Source: DASSUW01 sp963730535 (GTDB lineage: Bacteria > Actinomycetota > Thermoleophilia > Solirubrobacterales > Solirubrobacteraceae). From it: a DNA stretch of 64,000 nucleotides. Both the position numbers and the translations under genes were made by a program. The stretch spans positions 62,001-126,000 of the forward strand of contig CAVSRU010000011.1 of NCBI GenBank assembly GCA_963730535.1. The letters run 5' to 3'. Positions 46,279 through 54,074 of the stretch are shown piece after piece (within the stretch, counting starts at the first letter, position 1; each line of letters starts with the position of its first letter). Below the pieces are notes generated by a model. It was not told where the DNA came from and did no database searches. It worked only from the letters and a program-made list of their open reading frames with translations.

Positions 46279-46373
46279 CGCGCGGCCGGCGTGGCTGGCC
46301 GCGGGCTTGCGGCGACTGGCCACCGACTGGCCACTCGCCTGTGTAGCCGGCGGACGCGAGCGCAGCCCGCGCG

Positions 46374-47138
46374 ATGGACACTCGCCCCATGACCGCTGCC
46401 ACCGAAATCCGCCTCGCGTCCCGGCCGTGGCGTATGCAGCGTCTCCACTGCGCCGAGGCGCCGAAGTCGCTCAGCTCGCCCATCCGCGTCGTCGTCGGAG
46501 ACGACGAACCGCTCTACCGGGTCGGCATCACGCAGGTGTTGCGCGAGGCGGGGGTCGACGTCGTCGCGTCGGCCCGCGACGCCGACGATCTGGCGCGCAA
46601 GAGCCGGGCGCACCACCCCGACGTCGCGGTGGTCGACATCGCCATGCCGCCCAGCCTGAGCGGCGAGGACTGCATCGAGGCCGCCTGCGGGATCCGGTCG
46701 ATCGATCCTCGGATGGGAGTGCTGATCCTGTCGGAGTTCGCCGAGGAGCAGTACGCGCTCGCGGTTCTCGGCGACCGGCCGGAGGGCTTCGGCTATCTCT
46801 TGAAAGCGCGCATCTGGGACGTCGACGACTTCACCGGATCGGTGCGCCGGGTCGCCAGCGGAGGTACCGCGATCGATCCGCTCGTCGTCTCGCGGCTTGC
46901 CGGCAACGGCCGGGCGGACGACCCGGTGGACGAGCTGACCAAGCGCGAGCGCGAGGTTCTCGCCCTGATGGCCGAGGGACGATCCAACCGCCGGATCGCC
47001 GACGAGTTCGTCGTGACCGTGGCGGCCGTCGAGCACCACATCTCGAGCATCTTCGGCAAGCTCAACCTGCCCCAGAACGCCGATGACCATCGACGGGTGC
47101 TCGCGGTGTTGCGGTACCTCGGCCGTTCCTCCGACTAA
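46374..47138 (+). CDS. NarL/FixJ-type response regulator
   Basis: 254 residues. Receiver domain from about residue 37: RVVVGDDEPLYRVGITQVL with acidic pair, phospho-acceptor Asp in VAVVDIAMPP, Lys in YLLKARIWDVDDF; C-terminal LuxR HTH LTKREREVLALMAEGRSNRRIADEFVV. The first ~35 residues are not conserved, so ATG 46389 or later is possible. No histidine kinase is adjacent: an orphan regulator in this window. Followed by a bidirectional hairpin. Confidence 0.92.
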   Translation: MDTRPMTAATEIRLASRPWRMQRLHCAEAPKSLSSPIRVVVGDDEPLYRVGITQVLREAGVDVVASARDADDLARKSRAHHPDVAVVDIAMPPSLSGEDCIEAACGIRSIDPRMGVLILSEFAEEQYALAVLGDRPEGFGYLLKARIWDVDDFTGSVRRVASGGTAIDPLVVSRLAGNGRADDPVDELTKREREVLALMAEGRSNRRIADEFVVTVAAVEHHISSIFGKLNLPQNADDHRRVLAVLRYLGRSSD

Positions 47139-47255
47139 AGGTGAGCGACGGGATATCCGGCTCGGAAACGACTTCGGAGGGCCTTGCCGCAACGACGCCG
47201 CTCTCGGCGCCGGAATCGCCTCAGGAGCGGGGAATACTGCTGCTTCCTGAGGCCA

Positions 47256-47279
47256 CCGGAGTCCTCGTGAGGACTCCGG
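47256..47279. terminator. Bidirectional hairpin terminator
   Basis: Perfect 10-bp stem CCGGAGTCCT / AGGACTCCGG with a 4-nt loop CGTG. It sits between the response regulator (+) and the tRNA pair (-) and can serve both. Confidence 0.65.
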
Positions 47280-47287
47280 GTCCTTAG

Positions 47288-47361
47288 TCGGGGAGACAGG
47301 ATTTGAACCTGCGACCGCCCGGCCCCCAGCCGGGTGCGCTACCAGACTGCGCCACTCCCCG
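47288..47361 (-). tRNA. tRNA-Pro (GGG)
   Basis: 74 nt. Acceptor CGGGGAG/CTCCCCG, D arm GGCGCAGTCTGGTAGCGC, anticodon stem CCCGG/CCGGG with loop CTGGGGG giving anticodon GGG, T arm CAGGTTCAAATCCTG. CCA not encoded. Confidence 0.95.
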
Positions 47362-47379
47362 ATATGTCGTCCACTCTAG

Positions 47380-47450
47380 AGCGGGCGACGGGAATCGAAC
47401 CCGCCCTAGAAGCTTGGAAGGCTTCTGTGCAACCACAACACTTCGCCCGC
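47380..47450 (-). tRNA. tRNA-Gly (TCC)
   Basis: 71 nt. Acceptor GCGGGCG/CGCCCGC, anticodon stem GAAGC/GCTTC with loop CTTCCAA giving anticodon TCC, T arm GCGGGTTCGATTCCCGT. 18 bp before tRNA-Pro, likely co-transcribed. CCA not encoded. Confidence 0.95.
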
Positions 47451-47488
47451 AGCGGACCGGTCGATCATAGCCGTGCTCCGGCCGGCTG

Positions 47489-48328
47489 TCAGGCGTTGGG
47501 GCGGCGCTCCTCGGTCGGGATGGCGCCGGTGTCGTCGAGGAGCGAGGTCGGTGGCCAGGAGCCGAACCAGTTGTCGCGGGCGCCGTCGATCGTGATCACG
47601 GAGCCCGAGAGCGCGCGGCCGAGCGGGGACGCGGCGAGGGCGACGAGCCAGGCGTGCTCCGGCTCCTGCCCGAGGCGCCCGAGCGGCACGGTCGCCGCGG
47701 CTCCGCGGCGGACGTTCTCCGGGTACTTGGCGAGCACGGCGGTGTCGAAGTGGCCGGGCGCGATGGCGAGCACGGCGATGCCGTCCGCCGCCCATTCGCG
47801 CGCGAGCGCACGCGTGTAGCCCTCGACCGCGGCCCGGGCCGTGCTCGAGTGCGCCATCCCCGGGAAGCCGTGGTGCGGGGAAAGCGTCACGTTGACGATC
47901 GTGCCGCCGCCGGCGGGGCGCATCGCGAGGTCGGCGGCGATCCGGCTCATGCGCTCGGTGCCGCCGAGGTTGAGCCGCGTGACCGCCCGCCAGCCCTTCG
48001 GCTCGATCGCCTCGGCCGGCGTGAAGTACTGGCCGCCGGCGTTGTTGACGACCACGTCGAGGCGACCGTGGCGGTCGAGGCACGTGCGGACGATCCGCTC
48101 GGCGTCGGCGTCCTCCCGCACGTCGCCGACGACGTAGGAGGCGCCGCTGGCGTCGGCCGCCTCGGCGAGCGGCTCCTCCCTGCGCCCGGCGATCACGACG
48201 GTCGCCCCGCAGGCGGCCAGCTCCCGCGCCGCGGCCCGCCCGAGCCCGGTGCCGCCGCCCGTCACGAGCATCACACGTCCGTCCAGAACGCCGTCTGCGA
48301 AGACTTCAGACCTCATCGGCGTCGACAT
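47489..48328 (-). CDS. SDR oxidoreductase, PECR-like
   Basis: 279 residues. Rossmann motif VTGGGTGLGRAAARELA, DVREDADAERIV, VNNAGGQYFTPAEAI. The usual YxxxK is not present: the segment is FPGMAHSSTARAAVEGYTRALAREW, as in peroxisomal trans-2-enoyl-CoA reductase-type SDRs where Tyr is replaced. Likely acts on CoA thioesters in fatty acid metabolism (inference). ATG 48328 is chosen (TACCAT box 14 nt upstream) rather than 48352. Confidence 0.85.
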   Translation of the reverse strand: MSTPMRSEVFADGVLDGRVMLVTGGGTGLGRAAARELAACGATVVIAGRREEPLAEAADASGASYVVGDVREDADAERIVRTCLDRHGRLDVVVNNAGGQYFTPAEAIEPKGWRAVTRLNLGGTERMSRIAADLAMRPAGGGTIVNVTLSPHHGFPGMAHSSTARAAVEGYTRALAREWAADGIAVLAIAPGHFDTAVLAKYPENVRRGAAATVPLGRLGQEPEHAWLVALAASPLGRALSGSVITIDGARDNWFGSWPPTSLLDDTGAIPTEERRPNA

Positions 48329-48377
48329 CGATGCCGATGGTATGGGGGTCACCGAAAACGGGCATCAACACCGCACC

Positions 48378-48515
48378 ATGCAGATCCCCGGCGTCCATAT
48401 CGAGACCCTGCACAACCCGGTTCGCTACACCTACTCGCAGATCGAGAAGGCCTGCGCGATCGCGCAGCTGCTGAACCGGGGCAAGCTGGTGCTCGTCGAG
48501 CCTCCGCGCCGCTGA
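48378..48515 (+). CDS. Small hypothetical protein (45 aa)
   Basis: Begins MQIPGVHIETLHNPVRYTYSQIEKACAI and ends VLVEPPRR. The regular helix pattern and lack of rare codons suggest a real small protein. Function unknown. It lies between the divergent SDR and tRNA-Trp, 57 bp before the tRNA. No box matching the leaderless promoter is obvious. Confidence 0.4.
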   Translation: MQIPGVHIETLHNPVRYTYSQIEKACAIAQLLNRGKLVLVEPPRR

Positions 48516-48572
48516 CACGCACGTCCGGCGCCGCTGTTCTCGGCCGCCTTCGGCGCTAGACTCGTCCCGCCT

Positions 48573-48646
48573 GGGGGATTAGCTCAGCTGGCGGTAGCGC
48601 CGGTCTCCAAAACCGGAGGTCCCAGGTTCGAGTCCTGGATCCCCCG
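48573..48646 (+). tRNA. tRNA-Trp (CCA)
   Basis: 74 nt. Acceptor GGGGGAT/ATCCCCC, D arm GCTCAGCTGGCGGTAGC, anticodon stem CCGGT/ACCGG with loop CTCCAAA giving CCA, T arm CAGGTTCGAGTCCTG. CCA tail not encoded. Followed closely by a truncated endonuclease-like gene. Confidence 0.95.
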
Positions 48647-48687
48647 CCTTCCGCCGCACAGGTCACAATCGTCAGAGCTTCCAGCTC

Positions 48688-49188
48688 GTGGTCACGTGTG
48701 ACGCGGCGTACCCGGACATCATCGAGGACTGCGCCGCGGCGATGATGCTTACGCTGCTGCCGCGCCGAGTGGGGCGGCACCCGCATCGAATCCATCGATG
48801 CGTGCGCGTCAGCGCCTCGAGCAAGCGCTGGCCAGAGGTCTTTCCACAGCACGGTCCGGGACGGAAGCACACCCGCAAGATCGAGCTCGCGGCGTGGCAG
48901 CGGGAGGTCGTGGATCGGTTCCCGAAGGAGTTCCTGCGCGGCCTGCTGCACTCGGACGGGTGCCGGACCGTGAACCGGTTCTCGACGCTCCTGCCGAGCG
49001 GTCGCGTCGCCGAGTACGCGTATCCGCGGTGGTTCTTCTCGAACCGGTCGGACGACATCCGGGCGCTGTTCTGCGAGTACTGCGAGCGGCTCGGGATCCG
49101 GTGGACGCAGTCGAACCCGCGCAACATCTCCGTGTCGCACCGCAACAGCGTCGCGCTGCTGGACTCCTTCGTCCCGGCGAAGTCGTGA
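48688..49188 (+). CDS. N-terminally truncated LAGLIDADG endonuclease-like protein
   Basis: 166 residues from a GTG. Blocks DAAYPDIIEDCAAAM, RVSASSKRWPEVFPQHGPG, KEFLRGLLHSDGCRTVNRF (LAGLIDADG-like GLxxSDG), FFSNRSDDIRALFCEYCERLG match C-terminal parts of LAGLIDADG/HTH proteins common in actinobacteria. The N-terminal half is missing; the frame runs back towards the tRNA-Trp 3' end 42 bp away without a start. It may be a remnant of a mobile gene next to the tRNA. Probably inactive. Confidence 0.6.
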   Translation: MVTCDAAYPDIIEDCAAAMMLTLLPRRVGRHPHRIHRCVRVSASSKRWPEVFPQHGPGRKHTRKIELAAWQREVVDRFPKEFLRGLLHSDGCRTVNRFSTLLPSGRVAEYAYPRWFFSNRSDDIRALFCEYCERLGIRWTQSNPRNISVSHRNSVALLDSFVPAKS

Positions 49189-49194
49189 ACCGAG

Positions 49195-49278
49195 TGCGGG
49201 CGGAGGGACTCGAACCCCCACAGCTATAAAGCCACGAGGACCTAAACCTCGCGCGTCTACCAGTTCCGCCACGCCCGC
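49195..49278 (-). tRNA. tRNA-Leu (TAG)
   Basis: 84 nt, class II with long variable arm. Acceptor GCGGGCG/CGCCCGC, anticodon stem CGAGG/CCTCG with loop TTTAGGT giving TAG, T arm GGGGGTTCGAGTCCCTC. Discriminator A, CCA not encoded. Confidence 0.95.
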
Positions 49279-49324
49279 AGGAACCGCCGCATGCGCGGCA
49301 CCGAGATTGTATGGTCGCGCGCGC

Positions 49325-49813
49325 ATGGCCGAGCCCGGGGTCACGATCGACCACCCCAACCGCCGGAAGGCGGCGTCGAAGATGACGCGGGCGATCGTGG
49401 TGGTGCTGCTGCTCGTCTCGGCCGGCGTGACCGCGATCGTGACGGTCGGCGGGTGGGACGCGCTGGAGGGCGCGAAGGCGCTCCAGGTCGCGTTCATCGT
49501 CGTCTACGTCGTGCTCGCGTTCTTCGTACTGCGCTGGAGCCGCGGCGTCCTGCCGCTCGCCGCCGCGCTCGCGATCGTGCTGCTCATCTTCGCCGCCGTC
49601 GCCACGCCGGCGTGGTTCGACCGCGACCAGCCCGGGTTCGCCGACCCGGCGCTCGACGAAGGCCTGCTCGGCCTGCTGACCGCGCTGCTCGTCCCGCTCC
49701 AGATCCTGCTCATCGCCTTCGCCATGAGCGGGTTCCGGCAGGCGTGGAACGTCGAGGTCGAGCAGGGCCCGGAGCGCGGTCCCGAGCGCGGCGCCGCACC
49801 CGCGGCCGCGTAG
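49325..49813 (+). CDS. Four-helix hypothetical membrane protein
   Basis: 162 residues. After a basic N-terminus come hydrophobic segments AIVVVLLLVSAGVTAIV, LQVAFIVVYVVLAFFVL, LPLAAALAIVLLIFAAVA and LLTALLVPLQILLIAFA; the C-terminus is Glu/Pro/Ala-rich and polar. No family recognised. ATG 49325 is preferred over 49307. Lies between two tRNA-Leu genes. Confidence 0.7.
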   Translation: MAEPGVTIDHPNRRKAASKMTRAIVVVLLLVSAGVTAIVTVGGWDALEGAKALQVAFIVVYVVLAFFVLRWSRGVLPLAAALAIVLLIFAAVATPAWFDRDQPGFADPALDEGLLGLLTALLVPLQILLIAFAMSGFRQAWNVEVEQGPERGPERGAAPAAA

Positions 49814-49839
49814 GCACCCGTCGTACGCTTGACCCGCCC

Positions 49840-49913
49840 GCCCGGGTAGCCCAATTGGCAGAGGCAGTCGACTCAAAATCGATCAAGTGCGGGTTCGAAT
49901 CCCGCCCCGGGCA
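49840..49913 (+). tRNA. tRNA with CAA anticodon (Leu by codon), short variable arm
   Basis: 74 nt. Acceptor GCCCGGG/CCCGGGC, anticodon stem GTCGA/TCGAT with loop CTCAAAA giving CAA (reads UUG), variable loop of only 5 nt (CAAGT), T arm GCGGGTTCGAATCCCGC, discriminator A. Bacterial tRNA-Leu normally has a long class II variable arm, as the tRNA-Leu(TAG) 560 bp away does. The tRNA fold is clear; the amino acid identity is less so. Confidence 0.85.
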
Positions 49914-49936
49914 TGGCACGACTAGGCTCCCGCGTC

Positions 49937-50827
49937 GTGACCCTGACGCCCTCCGAGACCGCCGCCCGCCTCGCGAACGCCGTCGACGTGCTGCGCGAGG
50001 CCGTGCACGCGACCGCCGGGCGCCTCCCGCTCGAGCCGCGCTTCGAGGTCAAGGCCCTGCTCGCCGCCCACCTGCACGACGACGCGTCCGCGGTGCCCGA
50101 GCTGCGGCGCCGTATCGAGGAGCTGGGCGGCGCGCCCGAAGGCCCCGGCGAGGAGCTGGAGCGGCTGCTCGACCGCGACGTCTACCGCGCTCTCAAGCCG
50201 GCCCTGATCGCCGCGCTCCACGCCCACCGACGGCAGCTCGACCCGCTGGCCGACGAGCCAACCCTCCACCTCCTCACGCGCCTCGTGCACCGGCAGGAGC
50301 GCCACCTCACGGAGCTCCCGAGCGAACGAGACGCCGACCTACCGGACGACCTCGGGTCGCTGCCACGAAACCCAGACCGCCGCCGGGAGCTCGAGGTCCT
50401 GCCCCCGCTGGACCGCCCGGCGCGCGACAGCTTCGTGCAGGTGGTCGACCAGCCGCAGGACCAGCACGAGGCTCACGCGCTGATGGACGCCAAGCTGTGC
50501 GCCGCCGAGCTGCTCGCGCGCACGTCGCACGAGCACCCCGGCATGCCGGACGAGTTCCACGCCGACCTGGCGCGAGCGGCGCGCGACGCCGCCCGCCACG
50601 CCGAGCTGGTCGACCGCCACATGAGCGCCGAGCTCGGCATCAACTGGGGTGCCTTCCCGGTCAGCTTCGCGAGCTTCCGCGAGGTCTACGCGCGCGACCT
50701 CGCCGGCCGCCTGCAGGCGCTCGACGGAGCCCACACCGGCTACGGCCCCGGCGCACCGGCGTTCGATCACGTGCGCGCCGACGACGCCGCCCGCACGCGC
50801 GCGACGCAGCGCTGGCAGCAGTCCTAG
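49937..50827 (+). CDS. Ferritin-like (DUF455-like) hypothetical protein
   Basis: 296 residues, helical. MDAKLCAAELLARTSHEHPG, FHADLARAARDAARHAELVDRHM and LGINWGAFPVSFASFREV recall the DUF455 ferritin-like fold with Glu and E/A-R-H metal-ligand helices. Recognition is tentative. GTG 49937 (VTLTPSETAARL) is chosen: a TAGGCT box lies 14 nt before it. The frame is open to 49913 inside the tRNA. Converges with the 80-aa membrane gene (4-bp overlap). Confidence 0.6.
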   Translation: MTLTPSETAARLANAVDVLREAVHATAGRLPLEPRFEVKALLAAHLHDDASAVPELRRRIEELGGAPEGPGEELERLLDRDVYRALKPALIAALHAHRRQLDPLADEPTLHLLTRLVHRQERHLTELPSERDADLPDDLGSLPRNPDRRRELEVLPPLDRPARDSFVQVVDQPQDQHEAHALMDAKLCAAELLARTSHEHPGMPDEFHADLARAARDAARHAELVDRHMSAELGINWGAFPVSFASFREVYARDLAGRLQALDGAHTGYGPGAPAFDHVRADDAARTRATQRWQQS

Positions 50828-51066
50828 AGCGGCATCTTGTCGCGTCCGCGGCGCCCAGTGCTGCCGCTCTTGGACACGGCCTTCTGCGACGTCTGGAACG
50901 GCTTCTGGAGCCAGCGGCCGAGCTTGCCCGGCGCCTTGCCGGCCCCGCGGCTGCCGACCCCGAGGACCTTCTGCCCGCCGCGCTCGGGATGGCGCGACAA
51001 GCGCGGAGCGAGGAAGGCCAGGATGAGCAGGAAGACGCAGAACACAACGACGGCGGCAATGGTCAT
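50824..51066 (-). CDS. Small single-pass membrane protein (80 aa)
   Basis: N-terminal membrane segment AAVVVFCVFLLILAFLAP followed by a strongly basic cytoplasmic tail rich in Gly, Lys and Arg. No family recognised. A TAGGAC box 12 nt before the ATG suggests leaderless transcription. Overlaps the convergent ferritin-like gene by 4 bp. Confidence 0.6.
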   Translation of the reverse strand: MTIAAVVVFCVFLLILAFLAPRLSRHPERGGQKVLGVGSRGAGKAPGKLGRWLQKPFQTSQKAVSKSGSTGRRGRDKMPL

Positions 51067-51095
51067 GACCGAGTCCTACCCAACGGCCGGGAATG

Positions 51096-51866
51096 TCAGG
51101 CCACGAACCGCTCGAGCTGGTCCGCGAGCGCCTCGGGAGCGACCAGCACGCCCGCGCCGGCCGGCGGCCGTGGAGGCAGGTCGCGCACGACGAGGCCGGC
51201 GCGCTGGCAGAGGAGCTCGCCCGCCGCGAGGTCCCAGTGGTTGAGCCCGCGCTCGTAGTACGCGTCGTAGCGCCCGGCTGCCGTCCACGCGAGGTCGAGC
51301 GCCGCCGAGCCGAGCCGGCGGATGTCGCGCACCGAGGGCAGGAGCCGGGCCACAATCTCCGCCTGCACGCGCCGCATCTCGGCGTCGTAGCCGAAACCGG
51401 TCGCGATCAGCGCGGTGGCCAGATCGCTGCGCGACGAGGCCGAGACCGGACGCCCGTCGAGCAGCGCCGGCCCGTCGCGCTCGACCGACCACAGCTCGTC
51501 CCGCATCGGGTCGTAGATGACGCCCGTCAACGTGCCGGACGCGTCCTCGCACGCGATGCTCACCGCCCATTGCGGGATGCGGAAGAGGAAGTTGATCGTG
51601 CCGTCGAGCGGGTCGACGACCCAGCGGAGCCCGGTCGTGCCCTCGTCGTCGCCGCCCTCCTCGCCGAGGAAGCCGTCCCCGGGCCGCGCGCTGGCCAGGC
51701 GCTCGCGGATCAGCCGCTCGGCGGCGTGGTCGGCCTCGGAGACGAGGTCGGTGGGGCTCGACTTCGCGGTCACGTTCACGAGCGGCCCGGCGAACGCGTC
51801 GCGCAGCTGGCGCCCCGCCTCGCGCGCGATGGCCTCGGCGACCTCGCGCAGCGCCGCCGTGCTCAT
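51096..51866 (-). CDS. Inositol monophosphatase family protein
   Basis: 256-residue Mg2+-dependent phosphatase. Metal-site motifs FLGEEGG, WVVDPLDGTINF and the C-terminal LNHWDLAAGELLCQRAG are all present. Substrates may be inositol-, fructose- or histidinol-phosphate. ATG 51866 overlaps the amidase stop as ATGA, so it is translated from the amidase mRNA. The frame is open to 52853 but that part is antisense-like shadow of the amidase. Confidence 0.92.
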   Translation of the reverse strand: MSTAALREVAEAIAREAGRQLRDAFAGPLVNVTAKSSPTDLVSEADHAAERLIRERLASARPGDGFLGEEGGDDEGTTGLRWVVDPLDGTINFLFRIPQWAVSIACEDASGTLTGVIYDPMRDELWSVERDGPALLDGRPVSASSRSDLATALIATGFGYDAEMRRVQAEIVARLLPSVRDIRRLGSAALDLAWTAAGRYDAYYERGLNHWDLAAGELLCQRAGLVVRDLPPRPPAGAGVLVAPEALADQLERFVA

Positions 51867-53245
51867 CGAACCGCCTCGGGCCGGCGCTCGAGCCACCCGA
51901 GCTCGCGCTCGAGCTGGGCGGCGAGCGAGAGCAGCACCGGCTCGCCCTGCGGCGGCACCACGAGCTGGGCGCCGACCGGGAAGCCGTCGGCCGCCCACGC
52001 CGCCGGGATCGACGCCGCCGGCTGGCCGGTGTGGTTGTAGGCGCCGCAGTACGGCACGAAGCGGACCGAGCCGATGAACGCCCACAACGCGGAGCGGCCC
52101 TCGTACTCCCCGACCCGCGGCGGGCGGCGGGTGAACATCGGCGTGACCACGGCGTCCACCCCGCCCTCGAAGACGCGGTCGAGCGCCGCGCCGTCGGCAG
52201 CCGCCGCGGCCTTGGCGCGCTCGACGAACGCCTCTGGGATCGCCGAGCCCATCCGGATGTAGCCGCGTGTGCGCCGCGAGAATCGCTCCGGGTGCCCGAG
52301 GCTCCGGCCCTCCTCGGCGATCCCGCCCAGGTAGCGCGCGATCACGTTGGCGGCGATCGGCGGCGTGTAGCCGATCTCGCGCTCGATCACCTCGTGGCCG
52401 AGGTCGCGCAGGAGCTGCGTCAGCGCCTGCACGCCGGAGAGCTGCTCCTCGTCGGCCTGCACGCCGGTGAGCGGCGGGGTCTTGACCGACACCGCGATCC
52501 GCAGCCGGCCGGGCTCGCGACCGGCCGCCTCCGCGAACGACGGCCCGCCGTCCTTGATCGCGTCGTAGACGAGCGCGCTGTCGGCGACCCCGCGCGTGAG
52601 CGGGCCCCAGGTGGCCAGGCCGGCGAACGGCTCGACGGCCGGCGCCGTCGGCACGCGGCCATTCTGCGCCTTCAGGCCGAACAGCCCGCAGCAGGCCGCG
52701 GGGATGCGGATCGAGCCGGCACCGTCGGAGCCGATCGCCGCACCGGCCAGGCCGGCCGCGACGGCGACCGCCGAGCCGCCCGAGGTGCCGCCCGGCGTGC
52801 GGTCCACGTCCCACGGGTTGCGGGTGGCGCCGTACGTCGGCGACTCCGTCCACGGCGTGATGGTCAGCTCCGGCACATGCGTCTTGCCGAGGATCACAGC
52901 GCCCGCGGCGCGCAGGCGGCGCACGACCTCGGCGTCCGCCGTCGCCACGCCGTTCGGCAGGAACCCGAACGCGGTCGCCTCCCCCGCCACGTCGCAGTCG
53001 TCCTTGACCGCGAACGGGACGCCGAGCAGCGGCCGCCGGTCACCCGCGCCGGCGCGGCCGTCGGCCTGGCCGGCCTCGGCCAGCGCGCGCTCGCGGAACA
53101 CGACGCGGTAGGCGTTGAGGACCGGGTCCAGGCGGTCGATGCGGTCGAGGTAGAGCTGGACCAGCTCGCGCGCCGAGACCTCGCCGCGGCGGACGAGCTC
53201 GGCCTGGCGCACGGCGCCGGCGAAGGCGAGGTCGACTGAGTCCAT
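51863..53245 (-). CDS. Amidase (amidase signature family)
   Basis: 460-residue amide hydrolase with a Ser-cisSer-Lys triad: Lys in FAVKDDCDVAG, the signature GGTSGGSAVAVAAGLAGAAIGSDGAGSIRIPA with both Ser, and GLFGLK. Substrate unknown; lack of gatB/gatC makes GatA unlikely. First gene of a unit with the inositol monophosphatase. The -10-like TAG 16 nt before the ATG is the stop codon of the upstream gene. Confidence 0.92.
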   Translation of the reverse strand: MDSVDLAFAGAVRQAELVRRGEVSARELVQLYLDRIDRLDPVLNAYRVVFRERALAEAGQADGRAGAGDRRPLLGVPFAVKDDCDVAGEATAFGFLPNGVATADAEVVRRLRAAGAVILGKTHVPELTITPWTESPTYGATRNPWDVDRTPGGTSGGSAVAVAAGLAGAAIGSDGAGSIRIPAACCGLFGLKAQNGRVPTAPAVEPFAGLATWGPLTRGVADSALVYDAIKDGGPSFAEAAGREPGRLRIAVSVKTPPLTGVQADEEQLSGVQALTQLLRDLGHEVIEREIGYTPPIAANVIARYLGGIAEEGRSLGHPERFSRRTRGYIRMGSAIPEAFVERAKAAAAADGAALDRVFEGGVDAVVTPMFTRRPPRVGEYEGRSALWAFIGSVRFVPYCGAYNHTGQPAASIPAAWAADGFPVGAQLVVPPQGEPVLLSLAAQLERELGWLERRPEAVR

Positions 53246-53258
53246 CGGGCGGAGGAGG

Positions 53259-54074
53259 CTATTGAAGCGGGAGGATGCCGAGCGCCGTCAGGTCCTCGAC
53301 CGGCTCCGAGAACGAGCACGACCCGTAGGCCACGAAGAGCTCCGCGCGGGCGGCCTCGATCGCCTCGGCGTCGGCCCGCCGGCCGTGCACCTCGAGTCCG
53401 CCGGCGTCGACCGCGAACGCCGCCGGGTCTTCCTCGGCGAGCAGTGGGACGACGTCGTCCTCCCCCATGTGGGCGAAGACGGCGGCCGCCAGGAGGTTGA
53501 GGAAGCCGTGCATGTGGAAGCCCGTCGCCGCGTCGACGTGGCGGATCGGATGGTGGAGCCCGGCCGTGGCCTTGAAGCGCACGCCGGCGTCGCGGCAGGC
53601 GAGCACGAAGGCGGCGACCGCCTCGACCGGCGGGAACGCGTCCGCCGTCACGCCGCCGCAGCGGATCTTCGCGCCCGCTCCCGCCTCCCGCACGGCCGCG
53701 ACCTCGCCGGTCAGCGCGCGCCCCGGCGCGAGCTCCCAGAACGCCGGCACGCCGAGCTTGGCGTCCACCAGCGCCTGCGTCTCGGGGATCCACTCGGGAT
53801 CGATCCGGCCCTCGAGCAGCACGACGTCGTACCCCGCGAGCGCGTCGAGGTCGCCCTCGCCGCGGTCGAGCACCACGCTCAGCGGCGGCGTCTGGGCCGG
53901 CAGCTCGCCGAGCCGGGAGGCGGGGACGATGAAGCGGTCGAGCATCCACGCCTCGGGCGTCGCCCGCGCGCGACGGTCGGCCTCCAGCGCCTCCGGCATG
54001 TCGAGCGAGGCGGGCGGGAACAGCGCCGCGTGGTCGATCAAGCGGCCGAACAGCGCCCGGCGAGCGTCGCTCAC
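53259..54074 (-). CDS. Conserved hypothetical protein (271 aa), coupled to acyl-CoA carboxylase
   Basis: Soluble alpha/beta protein. Repeated strand-helix pattern with DVVLLEGRIDPEW, AKIRCGGVTADAFPPVEAVA and FKATAGLHHPIRH suggests a TIM-barrel, possibly aldolase-like, but I do not recognise the family. GTG 54074 overlaps the carboxyltransferase stop as GTGA, so its product is made together with the carboxylase subunit. Stop TAG at 53259-53261 may also form the -10 of the amidase promoter. Confidence 0.65.
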   Translation of the reverse strand: MSDARRALFGRLIDHAALFPPASLDMPEALEADRRARATPEAWMLDRFIVPASRLGELPAQTPPLSVVLDRGEGDLDALAGYDVVLLEGRIDPEWIPETQALVDAKLGVPAFWELAPGRALTGEVAAVREAGAGAKIRCGGVTADAFPPVEAVAAFVLACRDAGVRFKATAGLHHPIRHVDAATGFHMHGFLNLLAAAVFAHMGEDDVVPLLAEEDPAAFAVDAGGLEVHGRRADAEAIEAARAELFVAYGSCSFSEPVEDLTALGILPLQ

